Shown: positions 30,387 to 40,871, counted from the stretch's first letter. The stretch is 64,000 nt of DNA from Natrinema limicola JCM 13563 (GCF_000337475.1 NZ_AOIT01000016.1:160819-224818); one strand, 5' to 3'. Translations and numbers: made by a program. Notes: generated from the sequence alone by a model not told the origin.

Positions 30387-33116
30387 TCACATGAACGAAT
30401 CGAGCCCTTTCTGTTCCTGGCCGCTTTTCACTTCCTCCCACGAGACACCCAGTGCCTCGAGAATGCGCTCGATCGGCCCCTGAAGTGTCTTCTCGAGCAT
30501 CGTGTCGTAATCGACCTCGAAGGCATCCGGAATCTGATCTTCGTACTCGAAACAGATCACGTCGGGATCGCGTTTGAACGCACCGTAGAGGGGGTCAGTT
30601 CGGGCGTCGAATCCTTCGTTGTCTTCGAGGCGCTCGAAAAACGATGGATCGACGCGCTCGAGGTAGAGTCGCTTCGGCTTGCTCCCGCGCTGGAAGTTCG
30701 TGCCCAACAGGAGGTTGGCGTACTTCGCGCCGCGGACCTGTGCCGTGTCGGTGTCGTAGTTGTCGAGTCGCTTCCCGATCCCGCCGGGGATCGCGATCTC
30801 CTCGAGTGAGACGTCGCCGGCGAGCACGTCCTCGATGACGCCGTTGACGTACTCTTTTGCGCCCTCGATGTCACCTTCTCTGACGATCATCTCGATGACC
30901 TCGTGTTGTACTTCTTTGGTGATCGGCGCGATGTCGGAGCGCTGGTACTCGAAGCCGACGATGTCGATGTCGTCGACGTCTTTTCCTTCCTTCCAGACGA
31001 TGTGGCCGGCGTAGCGTTTCTTTTTGCCCGCCTGGAAAAAGCGCCGGTAGAGTTTTTCGAACTCGATTTGGAACCGATGCTCCTCAGCGTTTAGCTCCTC
31101 GATCGCGAAGTCGTCGTACCGTTCGTTGATGTACTCCTCGATTTCGAAGGACTGCTCGAGCGCGTCGTCTTTGGACACGTCGGGACCCAACTCGAGCATG
31201 ACCGAGTCGGTGTCCCCATACGTAACTTGATAATCCAGTTCGTTTGCCGCTTCGTCCGTAAACTCGATGACGTCGCGACCGGTCGCGGTAATTGCGGCTG
31301 CGGCCTCTTTATCATAGAGCCTGAATTTATCCCACCCTGACACACCGTACAACGAATTCATAATAACCTTGACAGCTCCTTGCTGCCGGTCGTACTGCTC
31401 GTACTCGGGCGTCCCGGGTTCGTGTTCGTTCCGGAGCGCCTTCTTCTCCTCGCGCTCGTCGAGCAGTTCCGTGATCATCTCGCGGTTCACACCGTCCGGT
31501 TCCTTCCGGAAGTGGGTGCCCGTGGGCGCGACATAGGTCTCGCCGTCGTACTCGTCGGGGTCGACTTTCGTCTCCGGCGAGGCGTTAATCGTCGTCATAC
31601 ACATCGGATACAGCGATTTGAGGTCGAGCACGGTCACGTTCTCCTTGACGCCCGTGATCGGCTCGAAGACCGCGCCGCCCTCGTACTCATCGCCAGCCTC
31701 CTGTTGGCCTTTCGAGGGCAGCGCAAAGCGGCCGTGGGCCTCGTGGAGGACGTACATGTCAACCGCGTCGCCGGGGGTAGGGGCGTCCTCGAGTTTACAG
31801 CCGACGAACGACCGCACTTCGTCCCAGAACGGGATGATCTCCTGCTGGCGGTCGAGTTCGACACAGAGTTCAACGTCCCGGAGGTTGTACTCGAGCAATC
31901 TGGTGGGGTCGTCCTCCCAGAGGTCGCCGATGTCGCCGGCGTAGCGTTCCTTGCCGACGCCGAGTTCTACTTCGCCGACGGCGTCGAGTCGGTAGGAGTC
32001 GAGTTCGGAGAAGACCATCCGCTGGTAGCCATAGAGCAGGTCGAAGACGATCCGGCCTTTGATGTCGGGGCCACCCCAGTTGCTACGCCAGACCTCGTCG
32101 ACCCGGGAGAGGCGGTCGATCGAGAGATCGTAGTCGTGGTGTGGGCCGTCGAGTTCCTCGAGCCGATCGAGGAAATAGGGCGCGTCGAAATCTTCGAAGT
32201 TCCACCCGGTCAGGAGGTCCGGATCGGTGTCTTCGATGTACTCGATAAAGGCCTCGAGCATCGCTTCTTCTTCCGCGAAGCTCCGGACCTCGTGGTCGAT
32301 CGCGCCCTCGATCGGGTCGTAGTCGTCGATCTCGTCGGGAATCGGTCCGTCGCCGATCGGGGCTTCGTAGAGCCACATAATGTACTCGTCACGATAGGAG
32401 TCGTGGCTGGTGAGACAGACGATCGGTTCTTCACCGTCCTCGGGAAAGCCCGAGCGGTCGTCGACCTCGATGTCGAAGGTATTGACACGCGGCTCGGCGT
32501 CGACATCTGCAGCCTCGACCTCGTCGTGGGGAACGACCAGCGAGTCGTCGTCGGCACGCCGTTCGGGTACCCGAACCCCGCTGCGGATGTCCTTGTCGAT
32601 CAGGAATCGGTTCGGAAACAGGATGTCAGCCTCGTAGTGTTCGAAATCGTCACGGACCTGCCCGACGTCCCGTGGCGTCTGGCCGAAGATTTTGGTGAGT
32701 TTCTCGCCACGGATACTCTCGTAGGGCTCGCCGTCGTGATCGTACTCCCGACTCCCAGTCAGCCGGTCGTACTGTTCTTCGGGTGGCCGCTCGAGCGTCT
32801 CCGTCGGCGCGTAGAAGTACGGCTTGAAGCCGACCACCTGGACGTGCTCTAACTCGCCGTCGGGCGTGCGCCCGAAGACGTGCATGATCGGTCGTTCCTC
32901 GTCGCCGTAGCCGGCGATGGTGTAATCGACCTGCATCACTGCGAGTTCGAGCTCGCCCTCGGGTTCGGGAAGCGTCTCCTCGAGGACGTCGATCACCTCC
33001 GTGGCGTCGGTCCCGCCGTTGCCGGCGACGGCGACCGCCTCTTCTGCCGGCCGGTCGTCACTGTCGTCGGACTCGCCGCCGAAATCCGTGAGTCCGGTCT
33101 GGCCCGCCTCAGTCAT
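30387..33116 (-). CDS. polB: Family-B replicative DNA polymerase (PolB), intein-free
   Basis: The 909-residue polymerase has exonuclease motifs FDIEVDDRSG (about 213), NFEDFDAPYF and YNLRDVELC. The polymerase motifs are LDLKSLYPMCMTTINASPET (motif A, about 498), KVIMNSLYGV (motif B, about 588) and YGDTDSVML (motif C, about 630). All are uninterrupted, so this copy lacks the inteins often found in haloarchaeal PolB. Both proofreading and synthesis should be intact. The ATG at 33116 gives MTEAGQTGL and is preferred to an upstream in-frame start whose extension has no family resemblance. It is convergent with nothing and downstream of the divergent suf promoter region. Confidence 0.95.
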   Translation of the reverse strand: MTEAGQTGLTDFGGESDDSDDRPAEEAVAVAGNGGTDATEVIDVLEETLPEPEGELELAVMQVDYTIAGYGDEERPIMHVFGRTPDGELEHVQVVGFKPYFYAPTETLERPPEEQYDRLTGSREYDHDGEPYESIRGEKLTKIFGQTPRDVGQVRDDFEHYEADILFPNRFLIDKDIRSGVRVPERRADDDSLVVPHDEVEAADVDAEPRVNTFDIEVDDRSGFPEDGEEPIVCLTSHDSYRDEYIMWLYEAPIGDGPIPDEIDDYDPIEGAIDHEVRSFAEEEAMLEAFIEYIEDTDPDLLTGWNFEDFDAPYFLDRLEELDGPHHDYDLSIDRLSRVDEVWRSNWGGPDIKGRIVFDLLYGYQRMVFSELDSYRLDAVGEVELGVGKERYAGDIGDLWEDDPTRLLEYNLRDVELCVELDRQQEIIPFWDEVRSFVGCKLEDAPTPGDAVDMYVLHEAHGRFALPSKGQQEAGDEYEGGAVFEPITGVKENVTVLDLKSLYPMCMTTINASPETKVDPDEYDGETYVAPTGTHFRKEPDGVNREMITELLDEREEKKALRNEHEPGTPEYEQYDRQQGAVKVIMNSLYGVSGWDKFRLYDKEAAAAITATGRDVIEFTDEAANELDYQVTYGDTDSVMLELGPDVSKDDALEQSFEIEEYINERYDDFAIEELNAEEHRFQIEFEKLYRRFFQAGKKKRYAGHIVWKEGKDVDDIDIVGFEYQRSDIAPITKEVQHEVIEMIVREGDIEGAKEYVNGVIEDVLAGDVSLEEIAIPGGIGKRLDNYDTDTAQVRGAKYANLLLGTNFQRGSKPKRLYLERVDPSFFERLEDNEGFDARTDPLYGAFKRDPDVICFEYEDQIPDAFEVDYDTMLEKTLQGPIERILEALGVSWEEVKSGQEQKGLDSFM

Positions 33117-33300
33117 AGTGCTGGGATTGGCAGGCGGCGGGTAAAAACCCCCAGATTCACCGCTCGCCGAGACCGTCTTCGGAACCGGGCTCGAGGGTCG
33201 GGACACGGCGTGGGTGGCGAGGTGCCCGCCGCTGACAAGCCTTGCAGCAGCAAGAAGACATTTAACGTGGTAACACATAGCATATAATCGGATACTGGAT

Positions 33301-33477
33301 ATGTCTTCCCATCTAAACGACGACGCGGCAGATCGGAGCGAGCTGAGTAGCATCCCCGAAGGCACTGCGACGATCGAATCCTACGAGACCGACGACGGCG
33401 TCGTCTTCTACGACGCGGAGAATCCCCTCGCGTGGGTCGAGACCTCCCGGACGCTCACGCTCGAGGATCTGGCCTGA
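33301..33477 (+). CDS. Small acidic haloarchaeal protein, paralogue of 44379-44516
   Basis: This 58-residue protein starts MSSHLNDDAADRSELSS and ends with the block YETDDGVVFYDAENPLAWVE followed by TSRTLTLEDLA. A second gene at 44379-44516 encodes the same pattern (ETDDGTVRIFDTTNDAAWIE, then SDTTLSLA). I recall short haloarchaeal proteins of this type as conserved but uncharacterised. The compact C-terminal motif suggests a small beta-rich unit. The gene is divergent from polB; a TTTAA element at 33260-33266 may be its TATA box. Its stop codon touches palindrome copy C. Confidence 0.75.
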   Translation: MSSHLNDDAADRSELSSIPEGTATIESYETDDGVVFYDAENPLAWVETSRTLTLEDLA

Positions 33478-33557
33478 TACGGATTATTGTCACTGTTTAC
33501 CGGTGCACCCGCAGGGCGGTCGCGGTCCCACCGGCACTGACTGACAGGAGACCGTAT
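33477..33557 (-). repeat. Stop-codon-abutting intergenic palindrome, copy C
   Basis: This 81-bp element is inverted relative to copies A and E. Its first base is the last base of the stop codon at 33475-33477. Read in reverse complement, its first 62 bases differ from copy E at only two positions. The central imperfect stem pairs GGTGCACCCGC with GCGGTCCCACC. The right flank GAGACGG is shared with copy A. Confidence 0.8.
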
Positions 33558-33685
33558 GAGACGGGCTGCGGTCCCAGTCTCCGCACAACTGCAACCGACG
33601 TGTCCGTCGAGACGGAGTTTCGACCGATTCGCCGAAATCGATCGCGAAGCGAACGCTTTTCCGCCCGCTTATCATCGACTTCGGT

Positions 33686-34168
33686 GTGGTATTCGACCGG
33701 ACCGAGAACGAACCCGAGGAGTGGGATCCCGAGGAGGAGTTCTACGACCCCGACAGCGACGGGTTGACGATTCCGCAGGTGACGACCGACGACTCGGATG
33801 CCGACGCCGAGTCCACGACTGCGATCGATATACCGAGTGTGCCCACCGACGAGACGGACGTTCCAAGCGACGTCCTGGAGGCGTTCTGGGCGCTGGTGTT
33901 GGTCGTCAACGCTGCCCTCTTCGTCGTCTCGCTCGGAGCCTTACTGCTCGTGTTCGAAGGCGACGTGACTCGTGGCGGTACCCTCGTCGCGGCCGGCACC
34001 GTCCTGTTCGGGCTCGCCGGGCGACGATACCGTGCGTTTCGCGCCGACAGGGACGATGGTACAGCCGACGACCCCACTGATGAGAATCGGTCCGCGGACG
34101 ATGCAATCGAAACGGCTTCGCGTGACGGTGTCCAACAACAGTCACCAACCCGATCCGATCGCAAATGA
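33686..34168 (+). CDS. Haloarchaeal two-helix membrane protein
   Basis: This 160-residue protein has an acidic N-terminal third (NEPEEWDPEEEFYDPDSDG), two hydrophobic segments (about 67-92 and 97-112) forming a hairpin in the membrane, a short basic YRAFRADR junction, and an acidic disordered tail. Start is GTG; a TATA-like CTTATC lies about 18 bp upstream. No enzymatic motif is visible. It overlaps the next gene by 4 nt (ATGA), so the pair is probably co-translated. Confidence 0.65.
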   Translation: MVFDRTENEPEEWDPEEEFYDPDSDGLTIPQVTTDDSDADAESTTAIDIPSVPTDETDVPSDVLEAFWALVLVVNAALFVVSLGALLLVFEGDVTRGGTLVAAGTVLFGLAGRRYRAFRADRDDGTADDPTDENRSADDAIETASRDGVQQQSPTRSDRK

Positions 34169-34623
34169 ATACCGTCAAGGACGACACCGGAAAACGATAC
34201 CTGCTTCTCAAACGCTCCGACAGCGCGAGTCTCGTTCGCGACCCCGAAACCGGCAACGAGTGCTACGTCCAGAACGACCGCTTAGAGCACGTTGACGGAG
34301 ACTCACCCCTCGAGACGGCCGCTCGAAGCGTCGGCGATCCCGTGTTGACGCTGCTCACGAGCGTTCACGACGAGAAAATGCTCGGGCTGTTGATCGAACT
34401 CGCCGACAGCGGGCCGCTCGGCGTTCGCACGCTGCTCGATGCCTACGACTTATGCGAGAGTGATCTGCACGGCCGGCTAACGGTCCTCGCAGCGGCCGGA
34501 CTGCTCGAGGAAACCGAGGCCGCTGGCGAACGCGCCTATCAGGTTACGGACACCTGTGAGACGGCACTCGAGGCAGTTCGACCAGCAGTTGCATCGACGG
34601 ACGAAAACACGGGTTCTGACTGA
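34165..34623 (+). CDS. Small winged-helix-like regulatory protein
   Basis: The 152-residue protein has an N-terminal beta part (RYLLLKRSDSASLVRDPETG, then CYVQNDRLEHVDG). Helices follow that look like a winged helix: VLTLLTSVHDEKMLGLLIEL, GVRTLLDAYDLCESDLHGRL, VLAAAGLLEETE. It may bind DNA or act as an adaptor. It is coupled to the membrane protein upstream through a 4-nt overlap, which hints at a membrane-linked regulatory pair. I do not recognise a characterised homologue. Confidence 0.65.
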   Translation: MNTVKDDTGKRYLLLKRSDSASLVRDPETGNECYVQNDRLEHVDGDSPLETAARSVGDPVLTLLTSVHDEKMLGLLIELADSGPLGVRTLLDAYDLCESDLHGRLTVLAAAGLLEETEAAGERAYQVTDTCETALEAVRPAVASTDENTGSD

Positions 34624-34653
34624 CACGGGGAGACGCTCACGCCGCAAGTGTCC

Positions 34654-37341
34654 TCAGTCCGACGCGAGTAGGTCCGCCTCTGGTGGCTCGCCCCGCTCGA
34701 GTCGCGAGCGGTTCGACGTGGCGTCTTTCTCGACGCTGACGAGCGAATCGGCCGCCCCGACGAGTTCTTGATCGTGGCTGACGACGACGATCTGCTCGAC
34801 GCCGAAGTCGTTGCGCATCGATTCGATCAGCGAGACGAGTTGTGTGACGTGACCTGAATCGAGGAAGACCGTCGGCTCGTCGAGGATCAGCGGCGGCATC
34901 GGCGCGGTTCCTTCGACGCCTTCGGCCAGCAGCCGATAGATCGCACACCGCAGGCTGAGATTAAACAGCGCCCGCTCACCACCCGAGAGCTGTTCTGGCT
35001 CGAGGGCTTCGCCGTCTTTCTGATAGACCGTCAGTCGGTAGTCGCCGTCGAGGTCGATCGCCGCGTAGGAGTCGTTCTGATAGACCAGGTCGAACGTCTC
35101 GTTGAGCAGCCGTTCCAAGGTCTCGACGTTGCGCTGGCGCAACTCTGCCCGCAACTCCCCGTAAGTCGTCTGGAGCGTCTCGGCTTCGCCATACAGCGAT
35201 TCGAGATGCTCACATTGTGCCTCGACGCGGTCGAGGCGCTCACGGAGCCGCTCGAGTTCCTCGAGTTTCTCCTCGACGCCGCCGATCGTCCCCTGTACCT
35301 CGGCACGGTTGGCCTCGAGGGCTTCGAGTTTTTCGTCGACTTGCTCGATGTACTGTTCGGCGTTGCGTTTGTCCTCGCGGGCGGTTTCGACCCGTTCGTC
35401 GTCGAATTCGGACTCGAGGTCGCGCTTGCGCTCTCGTTTTGCCGAGAGGGTCTCGCGACGTTCCTCGTTGATCTCCTCCCAGTCCGCCATGCGTTCGCGA
35501 AGTCGTTCGATCTCGCTTTCGAGGGTCGTCCGCTCGTCAGCGATCTCGGAGAGGCGCTCGAGCGTCCTGAGCGTCTCCGTGAGCTCCCCGCGCTCGGTAT
35601 TGATCTCACCGAGGTCGGCCCGCGCGTCGGCCACTTCGGCTTCGCGTTCGTCGGCCGCGGCCCGCTTTGCGTCGGCCTCGGACTCGTACTCGTCGGCATC
35701 TGCTCGCAACTGATCGCGCTGGTCGCGTCGGTCCGCGATGGCCTCGCGTTTCTCGGCGAGCAACTGTTCGACGTTCTGGCGGTTGTCCTCGAGCCGGTCG
35801 ACTCGCTGCTCGGCCTCGAGCAACGCCTCGGCGCGGTCGATCCGCTCGTCTAGCTCGGTGCGCTCGGCTTCGAGTTCCTCGCGTTCGGCCACTAACTCGT
35901 CACGCTCCGCGCGACGATCGTCCAGCACGTCGACGTGTGGCGAGTCCTCGACCGGCTGGCCACACTCGGGGCACTTCCCTTCCTCGAGCAGCCGTTCACC
36001 TTCCTCGATCGCGTTCTCGGTGGTCCGGATGTCCGCGGTGACGTCGTTGAGTTCCGCGGTCAACTCCTCGCGGTCGGCTTCGAGGGATTCGAGGTGCGAT
36101 TCGGCCGCCCCGAAGTCGACAGGTGTGTCGTCGAACGACGCCCGCACGTCCGCGATCTCCGCCTCGAGCTCCTCGAGTTTCGCCTCACGCTCGGCGATCG
36201 TCTCCTCGTCGTCTTCGATTCGTGCTGTAAGGTCGTCGGCTTCGTCTCGGGCGGTTTCGGCCTGCGCCTCGAGCTCGTCAGCCTCCGTGCGTAGTCGTTC
36301 GATCTCTTCGGTGCCGGTTTCTATCGTTACCGTGACGTCCTGTAACTCGTCGGCAAGTTCCTCGTCGCGGGCCTCGAGTTCGTCGATTCGGGACTGAATC
36401 GTCTCCTCATCGGGGTCGGCAGTCTCGAGGTCGACCGTCTCGAGCAGGTCGGTACGCTCGTCGGCGAGCTCCTCACGTTGCGCTCTGATCTCGCTGATCT
36501 CGTCGCTCGCGTCCGCGCGCTCCCGTTCGGTGGCTTCGATTTTCGACTGAAGCGCCGCGATTTCGTCCTCGAGCGTCTCAATTTCCGCGCGGGTTTCCTC
36601 GTGGCGCTCGAGGACCTTTTGGGCGGTCTCGAGGGTCTCTCGGGCTTGCTCGCGCTGTGTTTCGTAGTGGTCGATCTCGTCACTGATCTCGGCGCGGCGG
36701 GACTCGAGGTCGTTGAGTTGCGCGTGGAGGTCCTGTGCTTCCTTTTGTTCGACCTGCTGTTGGAGGTCTTCGAGCACCTCGCGCTGCCCATCGAGGACCG
36801 TTTTGACGCCGAGTCGCGCGTCGCTGGCGCGTTCGCGGTAGTCCTCGAGCGCGCCAAGCTGGAGGAGGTCGTCGATCATGTCCTGGCGGTCGCTCGGCGA
36901 GGCGTGGATGAGCTTGTTGACCTCGCCCTGACGGACGTACGCGCAGTTGACGAACGCCTCGGCGTCCATCCGCAGGAGGTCGGTCACTTCGCGGCGCACG
37001 TCGCGGGCCCCCTCGATCGTCTCGGTCGGCGTCTCGAGGACGCATTTCGCGGTCGTCGCGCGATCACCGCGCAGTTTGAGCCGGCGCTCGACGTGGTACT
37101 CGCGGCCGTCGTGGGTGAACCACAGTTCGACCTCGCTTTCCTCCTCGCCGGTCGTGATGACGTCGTCTAACGTGCGATCATCGAGGGCCTTCGAGCCATA
37201 GAGCGCGAAGAAGACGGCCTCGAGCAGCGTCGATTTCCCACTGCCGTTGACGCCGTGGACGACGGTAACGCCGCGCTCGAGGGCGAGGTCGGCGTCGCCG
37301 TAGCATTTGAAGTTCAGCAGGCGAACGCGGTCGACTCTCAT
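34654..37341 (-). CDS. rad50: DNA double-strand break repair ATPase Rad50
   Basis: This 895-residue SMC-like ATPase works with Mre11 in end processing. Walker A ([20 protein letters not shown], about 30-49), a long antiparallel coiled coil, the zinc hook CPECGQPV (about 455), a returning coiled coil, the signature [16 protein letters not shown] (about 783) and Walker B ([15 protein letters not shown], about 818) are all present. Length matches archaeal Rad50. Its ATG overlaps the stop of mre11 by 4 nt, so the complex is made from one transcript. Confidence 0.95.
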   Translation of the reverse strand: MRVDRVRLLNFKCYGDADLALERGVTVVHGVNGSGKSTLLEAVFFALYGSKALDDRTLDDVITTGEEESEVELWFTHDGREYHVERRLKLRGDRATTAKCVLETPTETIEGARDVRREVTDLLRMDAEAFVNCAYVRQGEVNKLIHASPSDRQDMIDDLLQLGALEDYRERASDARLGVKTVLDGQREVLEDLQQQVEQKEAQDLHAQLNDLESRRAEISDEIDHYETQREQARETLETAQKVLERHEETRAEIETLEDEIAALQSKIEATERERADASDEISEIRAQREELADERTDLLETVDLETADPDEETIQSRIDELEARDEELADELQDVTVTIETGTEEIERLRTEADELEAQAETARDEADDLTARIEDDEETIAEREAKLEELEAEIADVRASFDDTPVDFGAAESHLESLEADREELTAELNDVTADIRTTENAIEEGERLLEEGKCPECGQPVEDSPHVDVLDDRRAERDELVAEREELEAERTELDERIDRAEALLEAEQRVDRLEDNRQNVEQLLAEKREAIADRRDQRDQLRADADEYESEADAKRAAADEREAEVADARADLGEINTERGELTETLRTLERLSEIADERTTLESEIERLRERMADWEEINEERRETLSAKRERKRDLESEFDDERVETAREDKRNAEQYIEQVDEKLEALEANRAEVQGTIGGVEEKLEELERLRERLDRVEAQCEHLESLYGEAETLQTTYGELRAELRQRNVETLERLLNETFDLVYQNDSYAAIDLDGDYRLTVYQKDGEALEPEQLSGGERALFNLSLRCAIYRLLAEGVEGTAPMPPLILDEPTVFLDSGHVTQLVSLIESMRNDFGVEQIVVVSHDQELVGAADSLVSVEKDATSNRSRLERGEPPEADLLASD

Positions 37342-38675
37342 GCGAAATCACCCAGTGAAGCGGTGTCGGCGTCGGCAGGGTCGTCGGCCTCGCCGGCGTC
37401 GTCGGTCGTGCCTTCGGCTGTGTCGGCTGTCGGCTCGGTGCCTTCGCCCGTACCACCAGCGCTGGTGTCAGTCGAATCGGCTTCGGGATCGGCCTCGTCG
37501 GCGAGGTGGTCGGCGACCGTCGTCACGTCTTCGTCGCCCGGTTCGCGCTCCGGTGCGGGCTCGAAGGCCGATCTGTCGTCCTCGAGCAACTCGCGAACCC
37601 GTCGCTCGACGGTCTCGCGGACGTTCGAATCGGCGAGATCGCTGCTCCGGACGGTCTCGTCGATCTCGAGGGCGGCGTCGCTGAGCCCCAATTCGCGCAC
37701 CCGCTCGCGGACGGCATCGTCCGGATTGGCAAAGCTCACTGACACCTCGTCGTCCTCGTCGGGAAGTTCCCGGCGGTCGTTGACGCGAGCGACGAGCGCC
37801 CCACGGTCGATCGCGAGTTCCTCGATCGCAGCGGGCGTGATCGGGCGGCCTTCTCCCTCGATCGTGACGATGACGACGGCGTCCGCGAGGTCGTGCTGGC
37901 GGACGCGTTCCTGGACGCGGTCGATACCTTCGCCTTCCTCGAGGTCGACGTCGACGAAGACGAACTCGCGGGTGTCGGTGAGCCCACGGCGGCTGATCGC
38001 GACCGTCTCGTCAAAGTCGACGATGTTGTAGCCACGATCGGCGCGCTCGCTGGCGCTTGCTCGTTCGGTCGAGCCGCAGTACGTGACCCACGTGTCGTGG
38101 ACCTCGGCAGTGTCAGGCGCGTGGTTGTCGCCCAACAGGACAGCATCGAAATCGACCGTCGATTCCTCGAGAACGACCTCGGTGTCCCAGTCGGCGTGAG
38201 CGAAGGGTTCGAAGAGACCGTGGCTCACCAGCGTCGCGTAGTCGGCTTCCTCGGGAACCGGCTCGAACGCGTACTCGAGATCGTCACGGCGCGATCGGGG
38301 GACGAAGTCGAGACCGTAGAACGCAGCGTCACCGACGACGACCGGGTCAGCACCGAGTCTCGTTGCGAGCCCGAGATCTGCAAAGAGATCGAGCCACTGG
38401 GCGTCGCGTTTCGACTCGTGGTTGCCGACGACGGCGAGAAAGGGGATGTCGGCGTCGGAAAGTGTCCGGAGCACGTCGATTGTTCCCTGCAGATCGACCA
38501 GACTCGGCCGGCGGTCGTGAAAGAGGTCGCCGGCGTGGACTACCGCGTCGACGTCGTCGGCAACGGCGTCCTCGACGACCGATCGGAACGCCTCGAGGAA
38601 GTCCCGTCGTCGCTCGGGCGAGTTGTACTGCTGGTACCCGATGTGGGTATCGCCCGTATGGATAACCCGCGTCAT
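37338..38675 (-). CDS. mre11: DNA double-strand break repair nuclease Mre11
   Basis: Mre11 is the Mn-dependent exo/endonuclease of the MR complex. The 445-residue protein has all metallophosphoesterase motifs: [15 protein letters not shown] (residues about 7-21), [33 protein letters not shown] and [10 protein letters not shown]. The C-terminal 90 residues are acidic and low complexity, beyond the Rad50-binding region, a halophilic extension. It is the first gene of the mre11-rad50 operon. Confidence 0.95.
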   Translation of the reverse strand: MTRVIHTGDTHIGYQQYNSPERRRDFLEAFRSVVEDAVADDVDAVVHAGDLFHDRRPSLVDLQGTIDVLRTLSDADIPFLAVVGNHESKRDAQWLDLFADLGLATRLGADPVVVGDAAFYGLDFVPRSRRDDLEYAFEPVPEEADYATLVSHGLFEPFAHADWDTEVVLEESTVDFDAVLLGDNHAPDTAEVHDTWVTYCGSTERASASERADRGYNIVDFDETVAISRRGLTDTREFVFVDVDLEEGEGIDRVQERVRQHDLADAVVIVTIEGEGRPITPAAIEELAIDRGALVARVNDRRELPDEDDEVSVSFANPDDAVRERVRELGLSDAALEIDETVRSSDLADSNVRETVERRVRELLEDDRSAFEPAPEREPGDEDVTTVADHLADEADPEADSTDTSAGGTGEGTEPTADTAEGTTDDAGEADDPADADTASLGDFA

Positions 38676-38950
38676 TGGCCAGTGGTTGACGAGCCTGCAC
38701 TAAAGGGGTTCCGTGACCGGAGTGAAAGTGAAGCGGCAACGGAATCTCGATTGCTCTGTCTCGTTATCAGTCCCGGCCGGGACCGCCGCGAGGCGATCGG
38801 CCGATCGGAACCGCGATACGCGCGGAGATGGCGACAAAGCGCATTCAGATCGCATCGCGCGACCGATCAGACGAGATCGGTCGGCGATACCACCCTATCG
38901 ACTCGAGCCGAAACCGAGTAAAACGGTCGAGAGAACCCGCGACTGCCCGA

Positions 38951-39220
38951 TCAGGCGTCGATGTCGAGACTGTAGAGACGCTTGCGTGCGTCCGAGAACG
39001 AAAAGCGCGAATCGACGACGTTCTTTTCGTCGAGTCGGTTGAGCGCGTACCGAACCGTCCGGGACGGCAGCAGCGTCTCGTCGGCGATCTGTTGTTGGGT
39101 CATCGTGTCGTTGTATTCGAGAACTTTTGCGACGAGTTTCGCGCTCGGCGGTAGCTCGCGGACGTCGTCCCACGTTCCCCGCTCGCTGGTCTCCTGTTGG
39201 AGGGGCTCTGAAGCACTCAT
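38951..39220 (-). CDS. MarR-like winged-helix protein
   Basis: This 89-residue protein begins MSASEPLQQETSERGTWDD. It contains a compact winged helix: ELPPSAKLVAKVLEYND, TMTQQQIADETLLPSRTVRY, ALNRLDEKNVVDSRFSFSDA. Similar single-domain HTH proteins are common in haloarchaea and are annotated MarR-type. It could regulate its own gene or the divergent pan gene, 126 bp away. The 275 bp between it and mre11 hold no other gene that I can support. Confidence 0.75.
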   Translation of the reverse strand: MSASEPLQQETSERGTWDDVRELPPSAKLVAKVLEYNDTMTQQQIADETLLPSRTVRYALNRLDEKNVVDSRFSFSDARKRLYSLDIDA

Positions 39221-39316
39221 CTTACTCCACCATTCCGAATACGGAGTGATAATATTTTCTATTCCATATAATGCTCAACAGTAATACGGCGTAGTTGAGT
39301 GAACCTACCCGAAGCC

Positions 39317-39324
39317 TCTTAAGA
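39317..39324 (+). promoter_or_regulatory. TATA-like element of the pan gene
   Basis: TCTTAAGA lies 23-30 bp before the ATG at 39347, giving a near-leaderless start. The GTG just before the ATG (39344) is in frame, but this spacing favours 39347. Confidence 0.45.
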
Positions 39325-39346
39325 ACCAACACCCAAAGGACGGGTG

Positions 39347-40564
39347 ATGAGCGACACTGTGGACGACGTCGACCTCCCATATGATGAGGACGAGGCGTCC
39401 CAACAGGAGAAAATCCAGGCGCTCGAGGAACGGCTGGAGATCCTCGAGGCGCAAAACGAGGAGATGCGCGACAAACTCCTCGATGCCAACGCCGAGAACA
39501 ACAAGTACCAGCAGAAACTCGAGCGGCTCACGCACGAGAACAAGAAACTCAAGCAGTCCCCGCTGTTCGTCGCCACCGTCCAGGAGATCACGGACGAGGG
39601 CGTCATCATCAAACAACACGGGAACAACCAGGAGGCGCTGACCGAAGTCACCGACGAGATGCGCGCCGATCTCGAGCCCGACGCTCGAGTGGCGGTCAAC
39701 AACTCGCTGTCTATCGTCAAGCCACTCTCGAGCGAGACCGACGTTCGCGCTCGCGTGATGGAGGTCACCGAGAGCCCGAACGTCAGCTACGAGGACATCG
39801 GCGGCTTAGAAGAGCAGATGCAAGAGGTCCGCGAGACCGTCGAGATGCCCTTGGAGAAGCCCGAGATGTTCGACGACGTCGGGATCGACCCGCCAAGCGG
39901 CGTCCTGCTCTATGGACCACCGGGCACCGGGAAGACGATGCTCGCCAAGGCCGTGGCCAACCAGACCGATGCCACCTTCATCAAGATGGCTGGCTCGGAG
40001 CTGGTCCACAAGTTCATCGGCGAGGGTGCCAAGCTCGTGCGCGACCTCTTCGACGTCGCCCGCGAGCACGAGCCCGCTGTCATCTTCATCGACGAGATCG
40101 ACGCCATCGCCGCCAAACGGACGGAATCCAAGACCTCCGGCGACGCCGAAGTCCAGCGGACGATGATGCAACTGCTCTCCGAGATGGACGGCTTCGAGGA
40201 ACGCGGCGAGATCCGCATCATCGCTGCCACTAACCGCTTCGATATGCTGGATCGGGCCATCCTCCGTCCCGGCCGCTTCGACCGCCTCATCGAAGTGCCA
40301 AAGCCCAACCAGGAGGGTCGCGAGATCATCTTCGAGATCCACACCCGCGGGATGAACGTCGCCGACGACGTCGACTTCGCCGAGCTGGCCGAAGAGGCCG
40401 AGGAAGCCTCCGGTGCCGACATCAAGGCCGTCTGTACCGAAGCCGGCATGTTCGCCATCCGTGACGACCGCACCGAGATCCGGATGGAAGACTTCCGCAG
40501 CGCCTGGGACAAGGTCCAGGCCGAATCCGAGGACACCGAGGACGTCTCGAAGACCTTCGCCTGA
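39347..40564 (+). CDS. pan: Proteasome-activating nucleotidase (PAN)
   Basis: This 405-residue AAA+ ATPase unfolds substrates for the 20S proteasome. It shows an N-terminal coiled coil (EKIQALEERLEILEAQNEEM), an OB-like segment (LFVATVQEITDEGVIIKQHG), Walker A (GPPGTGKTMLAKAVAN), Walker B (PAVIFIDEIDAIAAKR), sensor 1 (IIAATNRFDMLD) and arginine-finger region (RPGRFDRLIEVP). The C-terminus ends KTFA. The gate-opening HbYX motif (hydrophobic-Tyr-any) is therefore not canonical, with Phe in place of Tyr. Haloarchaea usually encode two PAN proteins; which paralogue this is cannot be told here. Confidence 0.92.
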   Translation: MSDTVDDVDLPYDEDEASQQEKIQALEERLEILEAQNEEMRDKLLDANAENNKYQQKLERLTHENKKLKQSPLFVATVQEITDEGVIIKQHGNNQEALTEVTDEMRADLEPDARVAVNNSLSIVKPLSSETDVRARVMEVTESPNVSYEDIGGLEEQMQEVRETVEMPLEKPEMFDDVGIDPPSGVLLYGPPGTGKTMLAKAVANQTDATFIKMAGSELVHKFIGEGAKLVRDLFDVAREHEPAVIFIDEIDAIAAKRTESKTSGDAEVQRTMMQLLSEMDGFEERGEIRIIAATNRFDMLDRAILRPGRFDRLIEVPKPNQEGREIIFEIHTRGMNVADDVDFAELAEEAEEASGADIKAVCTEAGMFAIRDDRTEIRMEDFRSAWDKVQAESEDTEDVSKTFA

Positions 40565-40589
40565 ACGCGCTCGAGGTCGACGGCGATCT

Positions 40590-40607
40590 GTCTCTTCGTT
40601 TTCTCTC
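40590..40607 (+). terminator. T/C-rich terminator candidate after pan
   Basis: A pyrimidine-rich stretch with a TTTT core lies about 25 bp after the pan stop codon, consistent with archaeal T-rich termination. Confidence 0.3.
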
Positions 40608-40733
40608 GACTCGAGCCATTACGTTCGGTGTGCTATCCAGACAGCGTGCGCTCTGTCGGCGAGAGAACCAGTCTCAGTTTCGTGGCCGATCTGCCGCTAT
40701 CAACGAAGCGGCCAGTGTGTGTCCGGTCTGCTA

Positions 40734-40871
40734 CTATAGCGCCGAGAAGACGAGCCACGGCACGACGAACATCGCCACAGTCAGCACTGCGAGAATCAGC
40801 ACATACCCGATACCCATCCCCGCCGCGGTACGCCACGCTGGATGCTCGAAGTCGCTGAGATCGACTGCCAT
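40734..40871 (-). CDS. Small single-pass membrane protein (45 residues)
   Basis: The protein starts MAVDLSDFEHPAWRTAAGMG and continues into one hydrophobic helix (YVLILAVLTVAMFVVPWLVF). The frame extends upstream, but only this ATG gives an acidic haloarchaeal N-terminus followed by a clean membrane segment. Short proteins of this kind are widespread in haloarchaea and uncharacterised. It is convergent with pan. Confidence 0.6.
   Translation of the reverse strand: MAVDLSDFEHPAWRTAAGMGIGYVLILAVLTVAMFVVPWLVFSAL

Noticed and set aside
31380-32852. A 490-codon plus-strand frame opposite DNA polymerase B
   Set aside because: Antisense shadow of a gene with all polymerase and exonuclease motifs intact.
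30387-33116. Possible intein in PolB, as is common in haloarchaea
   Set aside because: Motifs A, B and C are contiguous and total length is normal, so no intein is present.
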